Position numbers and translations under genes: made by a program. Below are positions 1 through 6,917 of a DNA stretch of 41,648 nt, in pieces. The DNA is from UPXZ01 sp964345395. Its GTDB lineage: Bacteria; Bacteroidota; Bacteroidia; Bacteroidales; Paludibacteraceae. The stretch covers positions 1 through 41,648 of the forward strand of contig CAYFRA010000008.1 of NCBI GenBank assembly GCA_964345395.1, given 5' to 3'. Position 1 is the first letter of the stretch, and each line of letters starts with the position of its first letter. Under the pieces are notes generated by a model. That model made no database searches. It was not told the DNA's origin and worked only from the letters and a program-made list of their open reading frames with translations.

Positions 1-217
1 TTTTAATAGAAGGAGATTTACCAAATAGCCAAAGAAAATTGATATCGACCAAGAACAATAGCAGTAAAAAAAGAGCAAAAGAAGTCAATAAAGTATTGCT
101 TAGTTTTTTCCAATTTGGCAAAGACTTAAAACGTACAACTCTTTTTTCTCTCCACTCAATAAATAGAAATATCCATTTTTGAGCAAAATATTTTAATTTC
201 TTAAATAAGCGAATCAT
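1..217 (-). CDS. N-terminus of a probable penicillin-binding transglycosylase (partial)
   Basis: The reading frame starts at ATG 217-215 and runs off the left edge, so only about 72 residues are visible. They comprise a basic cytoplasmic stretch rich in Lys, Arg and Trp, a Leu/Phe-rich membrane segment (about residues 45-58), and the sequence VDINFLWLFGKSPS just outside the membrane. From memory, this last stretch resembles the start of Bacteroidota class A penicillin-binding proteins, which polymerise peptidoglycan in the periplasm. The catalytic domains lie outside the window, so the name is an inference. The start is uncertain because the first 24 bases of the gene are imperfectly duplicated just upstream, and the purine-rich AGGAG suits the upstream copy better. 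DUF5009 lies upstream on the same strand but ends in a terminator, so this gene is probably transcribed separately. Confidence 0.6.
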   Translation of the reverse strand, partial: MIRLFKKLKYFAQKWIFLFIEWREKRVVRFKSLPNWKKLSNTLLTSFALFLLLLFLVDINFLWLFGKSPSIK

Positions 218-252
218 TAATTTCTTAAAGTGTCGAATGATATTTACTCCTA

Positions 253-260
253 CAAAATTA
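253..260 (-). promoter_or_regulatory. Possible -7 promoter box
   Basis: The minus strand reads TAATTTTG, matching the Bacteroidota -7 consensus TAnnTTTG, about 35 nt upstream of the ATG at 217. I see no good -33 TTG at the expected distance. If it is used, the transcript starts near 248, inside or beside the AGGAG at 247-251. Confidence 0.4.
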
Positions 261-330
261 GTCTAAATCTTTTGAAAATGGAATAAGAAAAGGATAAATA
301 GGAAAAATTGCCTATATTCTTAACTGATTT

Positions 331-373
331 CAAAAAAAGAAAGTCAAATGAACCCTTGATTCAGATGACTTTC
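331..373 (-). terminator. Intrinsic terminator after the DUF5009 gene
   Basis: On the minus strand, GAAAGTCA (373-366) pairs with TGACTTTC (346-339). An inner TGAA/TTCA pairing extends the stem, and a run of seven T follows (338-332). It sits about 30 nt past the DUF5009 stop and would end the GH9-DUF5009 transcript. Confidence 0.75.
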
Positions 374-405
374 TATTCAAATTTAGAAACACAACAATCT
401 TTATA

Positions 406-1641
406 TTAAATCTTCAACTTGATATGCAACTTGCCCAATAACCAAGTGATAGCAATGACGACAAAGGCAAATGCCAAACAGCGAATTAAGCCCACAATAC
501 CTTGAGTAAGCCAAAATGGATATTCAAAAGCAAATAATATTATCATCCCATTCAGAAAATAGGGTATGGTATAAGCAGTGAGTGTAGCAGTACCTGCCGG
601 TTTAATTATATCAAACCAATGCGATTTCCCTTTTTTATCAATCCAATTGAAAAAAGTGTATAGAACTATGGCTAAAGCTATGATATAAAATATCCAAGGA
701 GCTGTTCCAAACAGTTTAGAAATAGGCCAAAACTGATGCGATACATAACCTGCTATCAAAAACGAAAACAGCAAAACTGAAAGATATATTCGTTTTTGCT
801 TCAAATTGATATGGGCAAAATTGTTATTTAAAATGGAGAAAATTACTCCTGCAATCACCAATATGAGGTTTGAGGCATTTCCTATTTGTAAATACCCAAG
901 CAAATCATCCAAGATATTGGGTTTTTGGATATTTAGAATAGCTGTACCACCCAATGAAAACTTCATATTGGTAAGCAGTAGATTTATGAGTAAAAAGAAA
1001 AACCAAATTGGAATTAATTTTTTCAAATTATCACGGGTGAAAATATATATCATCGAAGCAAGCAGATAAGCCCAGCCTATTTGCCCCAAAATTCCACTCC
1101 ATCTCACATGAAACAAGCCACCCTTAGCATCACGAAAAGTGATGGCTAAAAATAGCAATATGCCCCACCCTATTAGTTTTAAACTTGAAAACAGCAGCCT
1201 CTGTTTTTTTCCAACTTGATTGGGATATACATTCCAAACCAATATGAATGCAACAACCATCAACATTGAATATGCGCCATGCGGATAGATTAAATCGGAA
1301 GAAATACGCGATTCGGCATTGACTGTGAATGCACCCATAATAATCAATGCAAAACTACGAGATAAAATGTGCCCGATAGTTGATTCTACCGAATATTCTT
1401 TATGATAACGTCTTTCTAATGCATATGGAATTGACATACCTACCACAAACAGGAAAATTGGAAAAACCGTATCAGCAAGCCCCATATAGTCATCCATAAA
1501 CCCAGCATGTCCCAACCAACGAGGCACTCCACTTACTGACCACAATTCATTTACAAAGATCATGATAAACATAGTGAGTGCTCTCAATAGGTCGATACCT
1601 ACATCACGTTGGGTGAATTTAAGTTTTGTTGTAGCATTCAT
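406..1641 (-). CDS. DUF5009 / heparan-glucosaminide acetyltransferase-like membrane protein
   Basis: This is a 411-residue polytopic membrane protein. It opens with RDVGIDLLRALTMFIMIFVN and continues through DTVFPIFLFVVGMSIPYAL. That arrangement is typical of the DUF5009/YeiB-like relatives of human HGSNAT, which pass an acetyl group across a membrane to a sugar amine. About ten hydrophobic segments are visible. Bacterial members are mostly uncharacterised, so acetylation of a glycan is family-based inference. The gene starts 18 nt after the stop of the GH9 gene on the same strand and ends in a terminator, so the two are very probably co-transcribed. That pairing favours a role in handling an (amino)sugar polymer. 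I found no matching susC/susD pair in the window. Confidence 0.85.
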   Translation of the reverse strand: MNATTKLKFTQRDVGIDLLRALTMFIMIFVNELWSVSGVPRWLGHAGFMDDYMGLADTVFPIFLFVVGMSIPYALERRYHKEYSVESTIGHILSRSFALIIMGAFTVNAESRISSDLIYPHGAYSMLMVVAFILVWNVYPNQVGKKQRLLFSSLKLIGWGILLFLAITFRDAKGGLFHVRWSGILGQIGWAYLLASMIYIFTRDNLKKLIPIWFFFLLINLLLTNMKFSLGGTAILNIQKPNILDDLLGYLQIGNASNLILVIAGVIFSILNNNFAHINLKQKRIYLSVLLFSFLIAGYVSHQFWPISKLFGTAPWIFYIIALAIVLYTFFNWIDKKGKSHWFDIIKPAGTATLTAYTIPYFLNGMIILFAFEYPFWLTQGIVGLIRCLAFAFVVIAITWLLGKLHIKLKI

Positions 1642-1659
1642 ACCGTTATTTGTAACAAA

Positions 1660-4113
1660 TTAAAACTCTGATATCAGCGAAAACCACTTTCCAGCTGGCG
1701 AACCCCAAACCTCTTTGTAGGTTGCTGTGTTGAATTGTGGCCAATAAGGAGTATCTTCGTTGAAACGAGATTGCATTCCTACAGGAATTTCACCTACAGT
1801 TTCACCCGGCAAAGCGGTGTATTGTTGTGGATAGTTGCTGCCTTCTCCCCAAATCAATGATTGACCGAAGGGATTTTTACCAACAATCCAAAATAGCTGC
1901 TGCTCAGCGATATCCAACAACTCTGGATCATTTAAGAATTTACCACAAAGTGCAGCATTTTTACCTGTTGCTAAGTGTACAGCGGCATTGCCTTTGAATG
2001 AGAACCACACTGGAAATACGCGTAAATAGTGCTCTTCATCCAATTTTACACCATTCTCCAACTGCTCATAAAAATCTTTCTCAACACCACCTCTGATACC
2101 AACTTGGATTTGATAAAAATTAGCTTCATCTTTGATCTCATCGATGTGATACACCCCACTTGGCACCATCCCATAAGGATAAACATATTTCATAGTTTTT
2201 TTCAAATATTCGCCATAGATGGCAATTGAGTTAGCCCATTTAGCATAATCGGGATGATCGGCTTGTGTTTCGCAAAGAGCAGTCATTGCTTGCATATATA
2301 CATTGTCACGAGATTGATGCGTATAATGCACAATCGATTTTTTATCCAAATCGCGGTAGAAGAAACCACGTATTTTATCTTTATCATTCAATGGCTCTAT
2401 ACGTTGACATTGTAGCGTATATTGGATATATTGAGCAGCAACATCAGCATAATATTGTTTCCCTGTCAATTTATAAAGTAAACTTGCAGCATAAGAGATG
2501 TTGGCGTGATATTGACTTTGTGAAGCCATAGCAGCATGATCACCACCGCCACCAGCACCCCACAACTCATCATAACCAAACTCTTCAAATCGCTCCATTG
2601 CGAAAGCAAAATCCTCTTCTGCAATTTTTTTCAAATTCTCTTTTAGCATCACATCCCTTTCTATCGACATGGAAGCATAAGCCTCTATACCAGCAAATAG
2701 GAAGTTTTCAAAAGCTCGATTGTGTACTTTTATATTTCTCCATCCTCCAGTGTCGTCCATCGTACCGATAAAACCATCCGTCCATAGATTGGTGCCCCAA
2801 GTTTGAGCACGATAACCGTCACCAAAACGAGTTTTCATAATGTAGTCCAACCCCCACTGAGCTTCTTCTAACAAGCGCAAATAGAGTTCTTGATTGCCTT
2901 TCTCTTTGGCACGATTTGCCATCTCAAAAATTGAATTGGCTATTTCACCCGTCTGCAATGTTTGTTGCGACATATCAGCTGCATCGTGCCAGCCACCATT
3001 TACAACAAAGGTTTTGCCATTGTGCACTCCATTCAAATCGGTATGGCAAGCACTATGTTTTTCGGGAACAGGATAACCACAACGCTCAACAAACATAAAA
3101 TTGGTAACACGCCAAGCTGAATCATCCCAAATATTTTGATTGATATAAAATGGCAAAGTAGTTACATCGCCCACCTTAATCATATAACGTCCTTCGGTTT
3201 TGAAGTTGGTAAAATCGATGGTTTCAAACTTCCCAATTTCTGTTTTCTTCGCCAACACATCACCCTCATACACCACGTTTTTAGTGTTGTAATCTATCAG
3301 TTGATATTTTTTATTGTGTTTTCCAACATTGACAATTGCTGTTTTGAAACTTTCGGGACGATATCCTGTAGTAGAAAAAATAATACGATCCTTAGCAGGT
3401 TGCCAACCACTTACCACTTCTGGGTTTTCAATAACTTGCAATTTCACATCATCTATATCAAACTTTAGCGAATCACCCATAGTACGCTCTCTACCAAAGA
3501 CTTCTATGGCAAATTTCAATTTACTAACTTTATCTCTGGGGAGTTCTGGCATTTCCAAAAAACACTCATTCCACTCGCCATTTACCAAGTTAATTTCGTG
3601 TATACCTTCGCGTTCATACTTATCAGGCACCTTAATTTTACCTTCGTTCTCGATATAAAGATTTAAATAAATAGAGCGAGCTCCTTCACAATCAGGGTAA
3701 ATATAAAAATGAAGACGATTGTATTTTTCCCAATTTTTTCCACCCACTTCAAAAGTTGCCATACTTGTGCCGAGACCAATGCCCCAATCTAAAAACTTAT
3801 CAACTGTTGTCGGTGCAGTAAGTCGAAGACTGTGTTTTCCCTCCTTGCTCCGTTCTGAAGTTTGATAGAGCGTTCCTATACCACGATGCGACCATTTGCT
3901 CATATCTTCCATATCACAAAGCAAGTCCGATTTTAAAACTTTCTTTTGTAGTCCGAAAAGCTCAAAAGATTTCGAATAATCTAAAGGAAGCGGACTATGA
4001 ATATAACCTGTGTTTTTGATATCTTTTTTCAAATTTTCATCAACTTGGGCTGAAACTGAAACAAATTGTATCAAAAATGCCAATAAAACAATAAAATACT
4101 TATACATTTTCAT
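1660..4113 (-). CDS. Secreted glycoside hydrolase family 9 protein
   Basis: The protein has 817 residues. Residues 1-22 form a signal peptide ending VSA before Gln23. Residues 60-230 look like a carbohydrate-binding or galactose-binding-like beta domain. Residues 240-325 fit the Ig-like CelD_N module, and the (alpha/alpha)6 catalytic domain follows. The GH9 nucleophile-side motif appears as GGWHDAADM at 373-381, with candidate base Asp377 or Asp380. The C-terminal YKEVWGSPAGKWF places the probable catalytic acid at Glu801. GH9 enzymes are inverting endo- or exo-beta-glucanases, and some members cleave glucosamine or xyloglucan-type substrates. The substrate here cannot be read from sequence. 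It is the first gene of a two-gene unit with the DUF5009 protein. Confidence 0.9.
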   Translation of the reverse strand: MKMYKYFIVLLAFLIQFVSVSAQVDENLKKDIKNTGYIHSPLPLDYSKSFELFGLQKKVLKSDLLCDMEDMSKWSHRGIGTLYQTSERSKEGKHSLRLTAPTTVDKFLDWGIGLGTSMATFEVGGKNWEKYNRLHFYIYPDCEGARSIYLNLYIENEGKIKVPDKYEREGIHEINLVNGEWNECFLEMPELPRDKVSKLKFAIEVFGRERTMGDSLKFDIDDVKLQVIENPEVVSGWQPAKDRIIFSTTGYRPESFKTAIVNVGKHNKKYQLIDYNTKNVVYEGDVLAKKTEIGKFETIDFTNFKTEGRYMIKVGDVTTLPFYINQNIWDDSAWRVTNFMFVERCGYPVPEKHSACHTDLNGVHNGKTFVVNGGWHDAADMSQQTLQTGEIANSIFEMANRAKEKGNQELYLRLLEEAQWGLDYIMKTRFGDGYRAQTWGTNLWTDGFIGTMDDTGGWRNIKVHNRAFENFLFAGIEAYASMSIERDVMLKENLKKIAEEDFAFAMERFEEFGYDELWGAGGGGDHAAMASQSQYHANISYAASLLYKLTGKQYYADVAAQYIQYTLQCQRIEPLNDKDKIRGFFYRDLDKKSIVHYTHQSRDNVYMQAMTALCETQADHPDYAKWANSIAIYGEYLKKTMKYVYPYGMVPSGVYHIDEIKDEANFYQIQVGIRGGVEKDFYEQLENGVKLDEEHYLRVFPVWFSFKGNAAVHLATGKNAALCGKFLNDPELLDIAEQQLFWIVGKNPFGQSLIWGEGSNYPQQYTALPGETVGEIPVGMQSRFNEDTPYWPQFNTATYKEVWGSPAGKWFSLISEF

Positions 4114-4205
4114 GGTGTTTGATGTTTTTAATTTATATTTTTAATTCTCTTATTTTTCGACTTATGTGTTGATATCAATTAGCAAATCAACATAGAATTG
4201 CAATG

Positions 4206-4236
4206 TAAAGATATTAAACAACTACCCAATTGCAAA
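4206..4236 (-). promoter_or_regulatory. Promoter of the GH9-DUF5009 unit
   Basis: On the minus strand TTTG (4236-4233) is followed after exactly 19 nt by TATCTTTA (4213-4206), one base off the TAnnTTTG consensus. The inferred transcript start is near 4201, giving a leader of about 88 nt. Palindromic TTGCAA-type motifs overlap both the -33 box and the start point. Confidence 0.5.
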
Positions 4237-4249
4237 TTATACGCAATTG
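4227..4249. promoter_or_regulatory. Operator-like inverted repeat
   Basis: CAATTGC (4227-4233) and GCAATTG (4243-4249) form a perfect 7-bp inverted repeat with a 9-nt spacer. It covers the -33 element of the GH9 promoter. A related ATTGCAAT palindrome lies at 4197-4204, on the predicted start site. The pattern fits a repressor site, but the regulator is unknown. The whole 358-base stretch 4114-4471 contains no gene. Confidence 0.4.
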
Positions 4250-4471
4250 CTTTTATATAATTTCTAATTGTTGCATTAAAGTTGCATGGCTTTAAAAGAA
4301 TTTTCAGAAAATCACAATCACTGTTTATCTCTTAGCTGAATAATGGTGGCGAAAATCGTTATCAATTAAATCGATATTATATAAACACAAATAGCTGCTG
4401 CTTAGAAAAACATAATAGAAATAAGTATTGTTATTAAAGCGTATATTCATCAATAAGAAAGGAAAAAATAA

Positions 4472-5506
4472 ATGGAATTAGGAATTGGATTATTTGGAGA
4501 TTTAACATATAACTTTGAACAAAAAAGCTATCAAACAGCATCAAGTCGATTGAATGAAATTGTAAAAGAGGCTCAATTAGCTGATGAATTGGGCTTAGAT
4601 ATCTTTGCGGTTGGCGAACACCACAGAGATGATTACGCCGTGGCTGCTCCAGAAATAATGTTGGCAGCGTTGGCTACTGCTACCAAAAACATCAAACTTT
4701 CAAGCGGTGTGAATGTGATAAGCTCTACTGACCCTGTGAAATTATTTCAAGATTTCACAATGGTCGATTTGCTCTCTAATGGCAGAGCCGAACTGATGGC
4801 TGGTAGAGGTAGTTTTATCGAATCTTTTCCCGTGTTTGGATACAACTTGAATGATTACAATGAGTTGTTTATCGAAAAATTGGATTTGCTTTTGCAACTA
4901 CGTAACAAAGAAAGTATCAGCTGGAAGGGACAATTCAGAGCAGATATAAATGACTTAACGATTTATCCTCGACCAGAGAGAAAACTGCCCATTTCTATAG
5001 CTGTAGGTGGCACACCTGAATCAGTTTTACGAGCGGCAAAATTGGGTTTACCCATTGTCTTTGCTATTATTGGTGGCAATCCAAAGCAGTTCAAACCCCT
5101 GATAGATTACTATAAAGATAACTATTTGAAACACGGACATAAAGAAGAAGATATGAAAATCGGTGTTCATTTTCACACCTATTTGGCAAACTCAATAGAT
5201 GAAGTGGTAGAAGAATACTTCCCCTATTATGCCCGCTCAATGAATAGAATTGGTAGGGAACGAGGATGGCGCTCTGAGTTTACTCCTGGAAGTTTTAAGG
5301 CTGGTATGAGCTCTGAAGGGGCTCTGTTTATGGGAAACCCCGATGATGTGATTGAGAAAATGATAAATATATTGGAAATTTTTGATATTCATCAATTCAT
5401 TGCTCATATAGATGTGGGTGGGCCATCGCACCAACAAAATATGCGTACCATCGAGTTGTTTGGAAAAGAGGTGATGCCAAAAATCAAACAACATTTTTCA
5501 AAATAA
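4472..5506 (+). CDS. LLM-class flavin-dependent oxidoreductase
   Basis: This 344-residue protein has the bacterial-luciferase-like (beta/alpha)8 fold. It begins with MELGIGLFGDL and shows the family landmarks FAVGEHH (about residue 45), ELMAGRG (about 110) and YPRPERKLPISIAVGGTPES (about 165-185). The family uses reduced FMN to oxidise small organic substrates. This branch resembles the Atu2307/SP_0267-like oxidoreductases, for which the true substrate is generally unknown. It stands alone between the divergent GH9 gene and a terminator 23 nt beyond its stop. I see no flavin reductase partner nearby. Confidence 0.88.
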   Translation: MELGIGLFGDLTYNFEQKSYQTASSRLNEIVKEAQLADELGLDIFAVGEHHRDDYAVAAPEIMLAALATATKNIKLSSGVNVISSTDPVKLFQDFTMVDLLSNGRAELMAGRGSFIESFPVFGYNLNDYNELFIEKLDLLLQLRNKESISWKGQFRADINDLTIYPRPERKLPISIAVGGTPESVLRAAKLGLPIVFAIIGGNPKQFKPLIDYYKDNYLKHGHKEEDMKIGVHFHTYLANSIDEVVEEYFPYYARSMNRIGRERGWRSEFTPGSFKAGMSSEGALFMGNPDDVIEKMINILEIFDIHQFIAHIDVGGPSHQQNMRTIELFGKEVMPKIKQHFSK

Positions 5507-5529
5507 CAATGAAAAAAACACTATATTTT

Positions 5530-5567
5530 AACTCCTCTTTCACCATAGGTAAATGAGGAGTTTTTTT
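5530..5567 (+). terminator. Intrinsic terminator after the flavin oxidoreductase
   Basis: AACTCCTC (5530-5537) pairs perfectly with GAGGAGTT (5555-5562) around a 17-nt loop, followed by T residues to 5567. It separates the oxidoreductase from the ion channel gene. Confidence 0.8.
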
Positions 5568-5691
5568 ATATCTAAACCATCACATTTATTTCATTGCTTC
5601 AACGCTCTCCCACTCCTTCGCAGCAAAGCAACTCTTGGTGAAAAAATAAAAGTTTAAGTGAGCTTAAATTCATATTTTCGTAAATAGTTTC

Positions 5692-5699
5692 TATATTTG
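5692..5699 (+). promoter_or_regulatory. Possible -7 box for the ion channel gene
   Basis: TATATTTG matches TAnnTTTG and lies about 64 nt before the ATG. Only a weak TTC stands 20 nt upstream in the -33 place. Confidence 0.4.
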
Positions 5700-5762
5700 T
5701 TGAATATATAAATTTTCAAATCTGATTCACTTGATTTCAAGTTTTATCAAACCACCAATGCC

Positions 5763-6551
5763 ATGAAAAAACCAATTAAAAACTACTTTTTGAATGAATA
5801 TTTTATATTAATTCTGATACTGCTCAATGCCTTGGTTATATTTATCCAGCAGTTTGGTGTTGATAGCTTGATGTTAGAAATATTGGATATCACTTTTACC
5901 ATAGCTTTTGTAGTAGAAGCGATTCTTAAAATCAGAACGTACCACATTAGAGCTTATTTCAGTGACGGATGGAATCGTTTTGATTTTATTTTGATTGTTT
6001 TATCACTTCCCTCGCTACTTGCACTTTTTATCAATACCAATATTTATGATTTTAGTGTGTTTTTAGCTCTGCGTTCGTTTAGAGCATTCAAAGCTTTCCG
6101 TTTAATTCGTTTTTTCCCCAACATCGACCATTTGATGAAATCTATTAAACGAGCTTTGCGTTCATCTTATGTAGTAGGTTTAGGTTTTTTCATCTTGGTT
6201 TTTATTGTTTCATTGGTCTCTTGTGCCTTATATAAGGATGTGGCACCTGAATATTTTCATAATCCCTTGCAATCGATATACGCCATATTCCAACTATTTT
6301 CGGTAGAGGGTTGGTATGAAATCCCTAATTTGATAGCTGAGAGAAGCTCACCCACAGCCGCAGCATTTGCCAAACTCTATTTTAGTCTTTTATTACTGAT
6401 TGGAGGCATAATCGGCCTATCGCTTGTAAACTCTATATTTGTAGATGCTATGGTAGAAGACAACAACGATGAGTTGGAAGAGGAAATTCGCGTTCTACAT
6501 AAAAAAATCGATCAATTGATTGAAAAACTTGAAAGCAAAAATGATAATTAA
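5763..6551 (+). CDS. Voltage-gated-type cation channel (single-domain, NaChBac-like architecture)
   Basis: This 262-residue inner-membrane protein has the six-segment layout of bacterial sodium channels (NaChBac is about 274 residues). S4 at 104-116 carries positive charges at every third position (R104, R107, K110, R113, R116), a voltage sensor signature. The pore loop reads FQLFSVEGWYEIPN at 176-189, and S6 lies at 203-228. Residues 232-258 form an acidic then heptad-like helix, as in the C-terminal four-helix bundle that tetramerises these channels. The filter SVEGW differs from NaChBac TLESW: Ser is replaced by Gly, while the key Glu and Trp are kept. Ion preference cannot be settled from sequence. 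It is a single-gene unit with no obvious partner. Confidence 0.88.
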   Translation: MKKPIKNYFLNEYFILILILLNALVIFIQQFGVDSLMLEILDITFTIAFVVEAILKIRTYHIRAYFSDGWNRFDFILIVLSLPSLLALFINTNIYDFSVFLALRSFRAFKAFRLIRFFPNIDHLMKSIKRALRSSYVVGLGFFILVFIVSLVSCALYKDVAPEYFHNPLQSIYAIFQLFSVEGWYEIPNLIAERSSPTAAAFAKLYFSLLLLIGGIIGLSLVNSIFVDAMVEDNNDELEEEIRVLHKKIDQLIEKLESKNDN

Positions 6552-6917
6552 GAAATTAATTAAATAATACCCATTGTTTGATACGAACACAATATTTGCT
6601 TAGAAAATAAAGATAGTATTGACCCAACGCAACTTTAAGCCTTGTGTGAGTAATCTTTTTGCAATAATCTTCTGATAGTAATTATGGGATACTCCCTAAA
6701 AACAGAAGACCGATAGCTGTGAAAACTATTTTGTGAAGTTTGTAAATCACTTTTCATAATTTTATCTCAAGCCATTTGGCTCTTTTCTCTCGACTATTCA
6801 CATTCTTTATAAACTAAACATAACTGATTTATCTTTTAAAATAACTATCTTTGTAGCTTGAAAAACAAGATTAAAAATTGCATAATTAATACTAATCTAT
6901 CATAGACTATTATCCTT
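6552..6917. other. Gene-free stretch upstream of purL with a possible hairpin
   Basis: This 366-base stretch contains no credible gene. TCTTCTG (6668-6674) can pair with CAGAAGA (6703-6709), enclosing a small GGGA/TCCC hairpin (6686-6696). No T run follows, so it is not a typical terminator. Its right end holds a probable purL promoter. I recognise no known riboswitch. Confidence 0.4.
6824..6853 (+). promoter_or_regulatory. Probable purL promoter
   Basis: TATCTTTG (6846-6853) matches the -7 consensus. CTG, a near match to TTG, lies 19 nt upstream. The leader to the purL start would be about 60 nt. Confidence 0.5.

Noticed and set aside
4167..4192. TGTTGAT/ATCAACA pairing in the GH9 leader
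   Set aside because: A 7-bp AT-rich stem with a 12-nt loop is weak and expected by chance in such DNA; not listed as a regulatory element.
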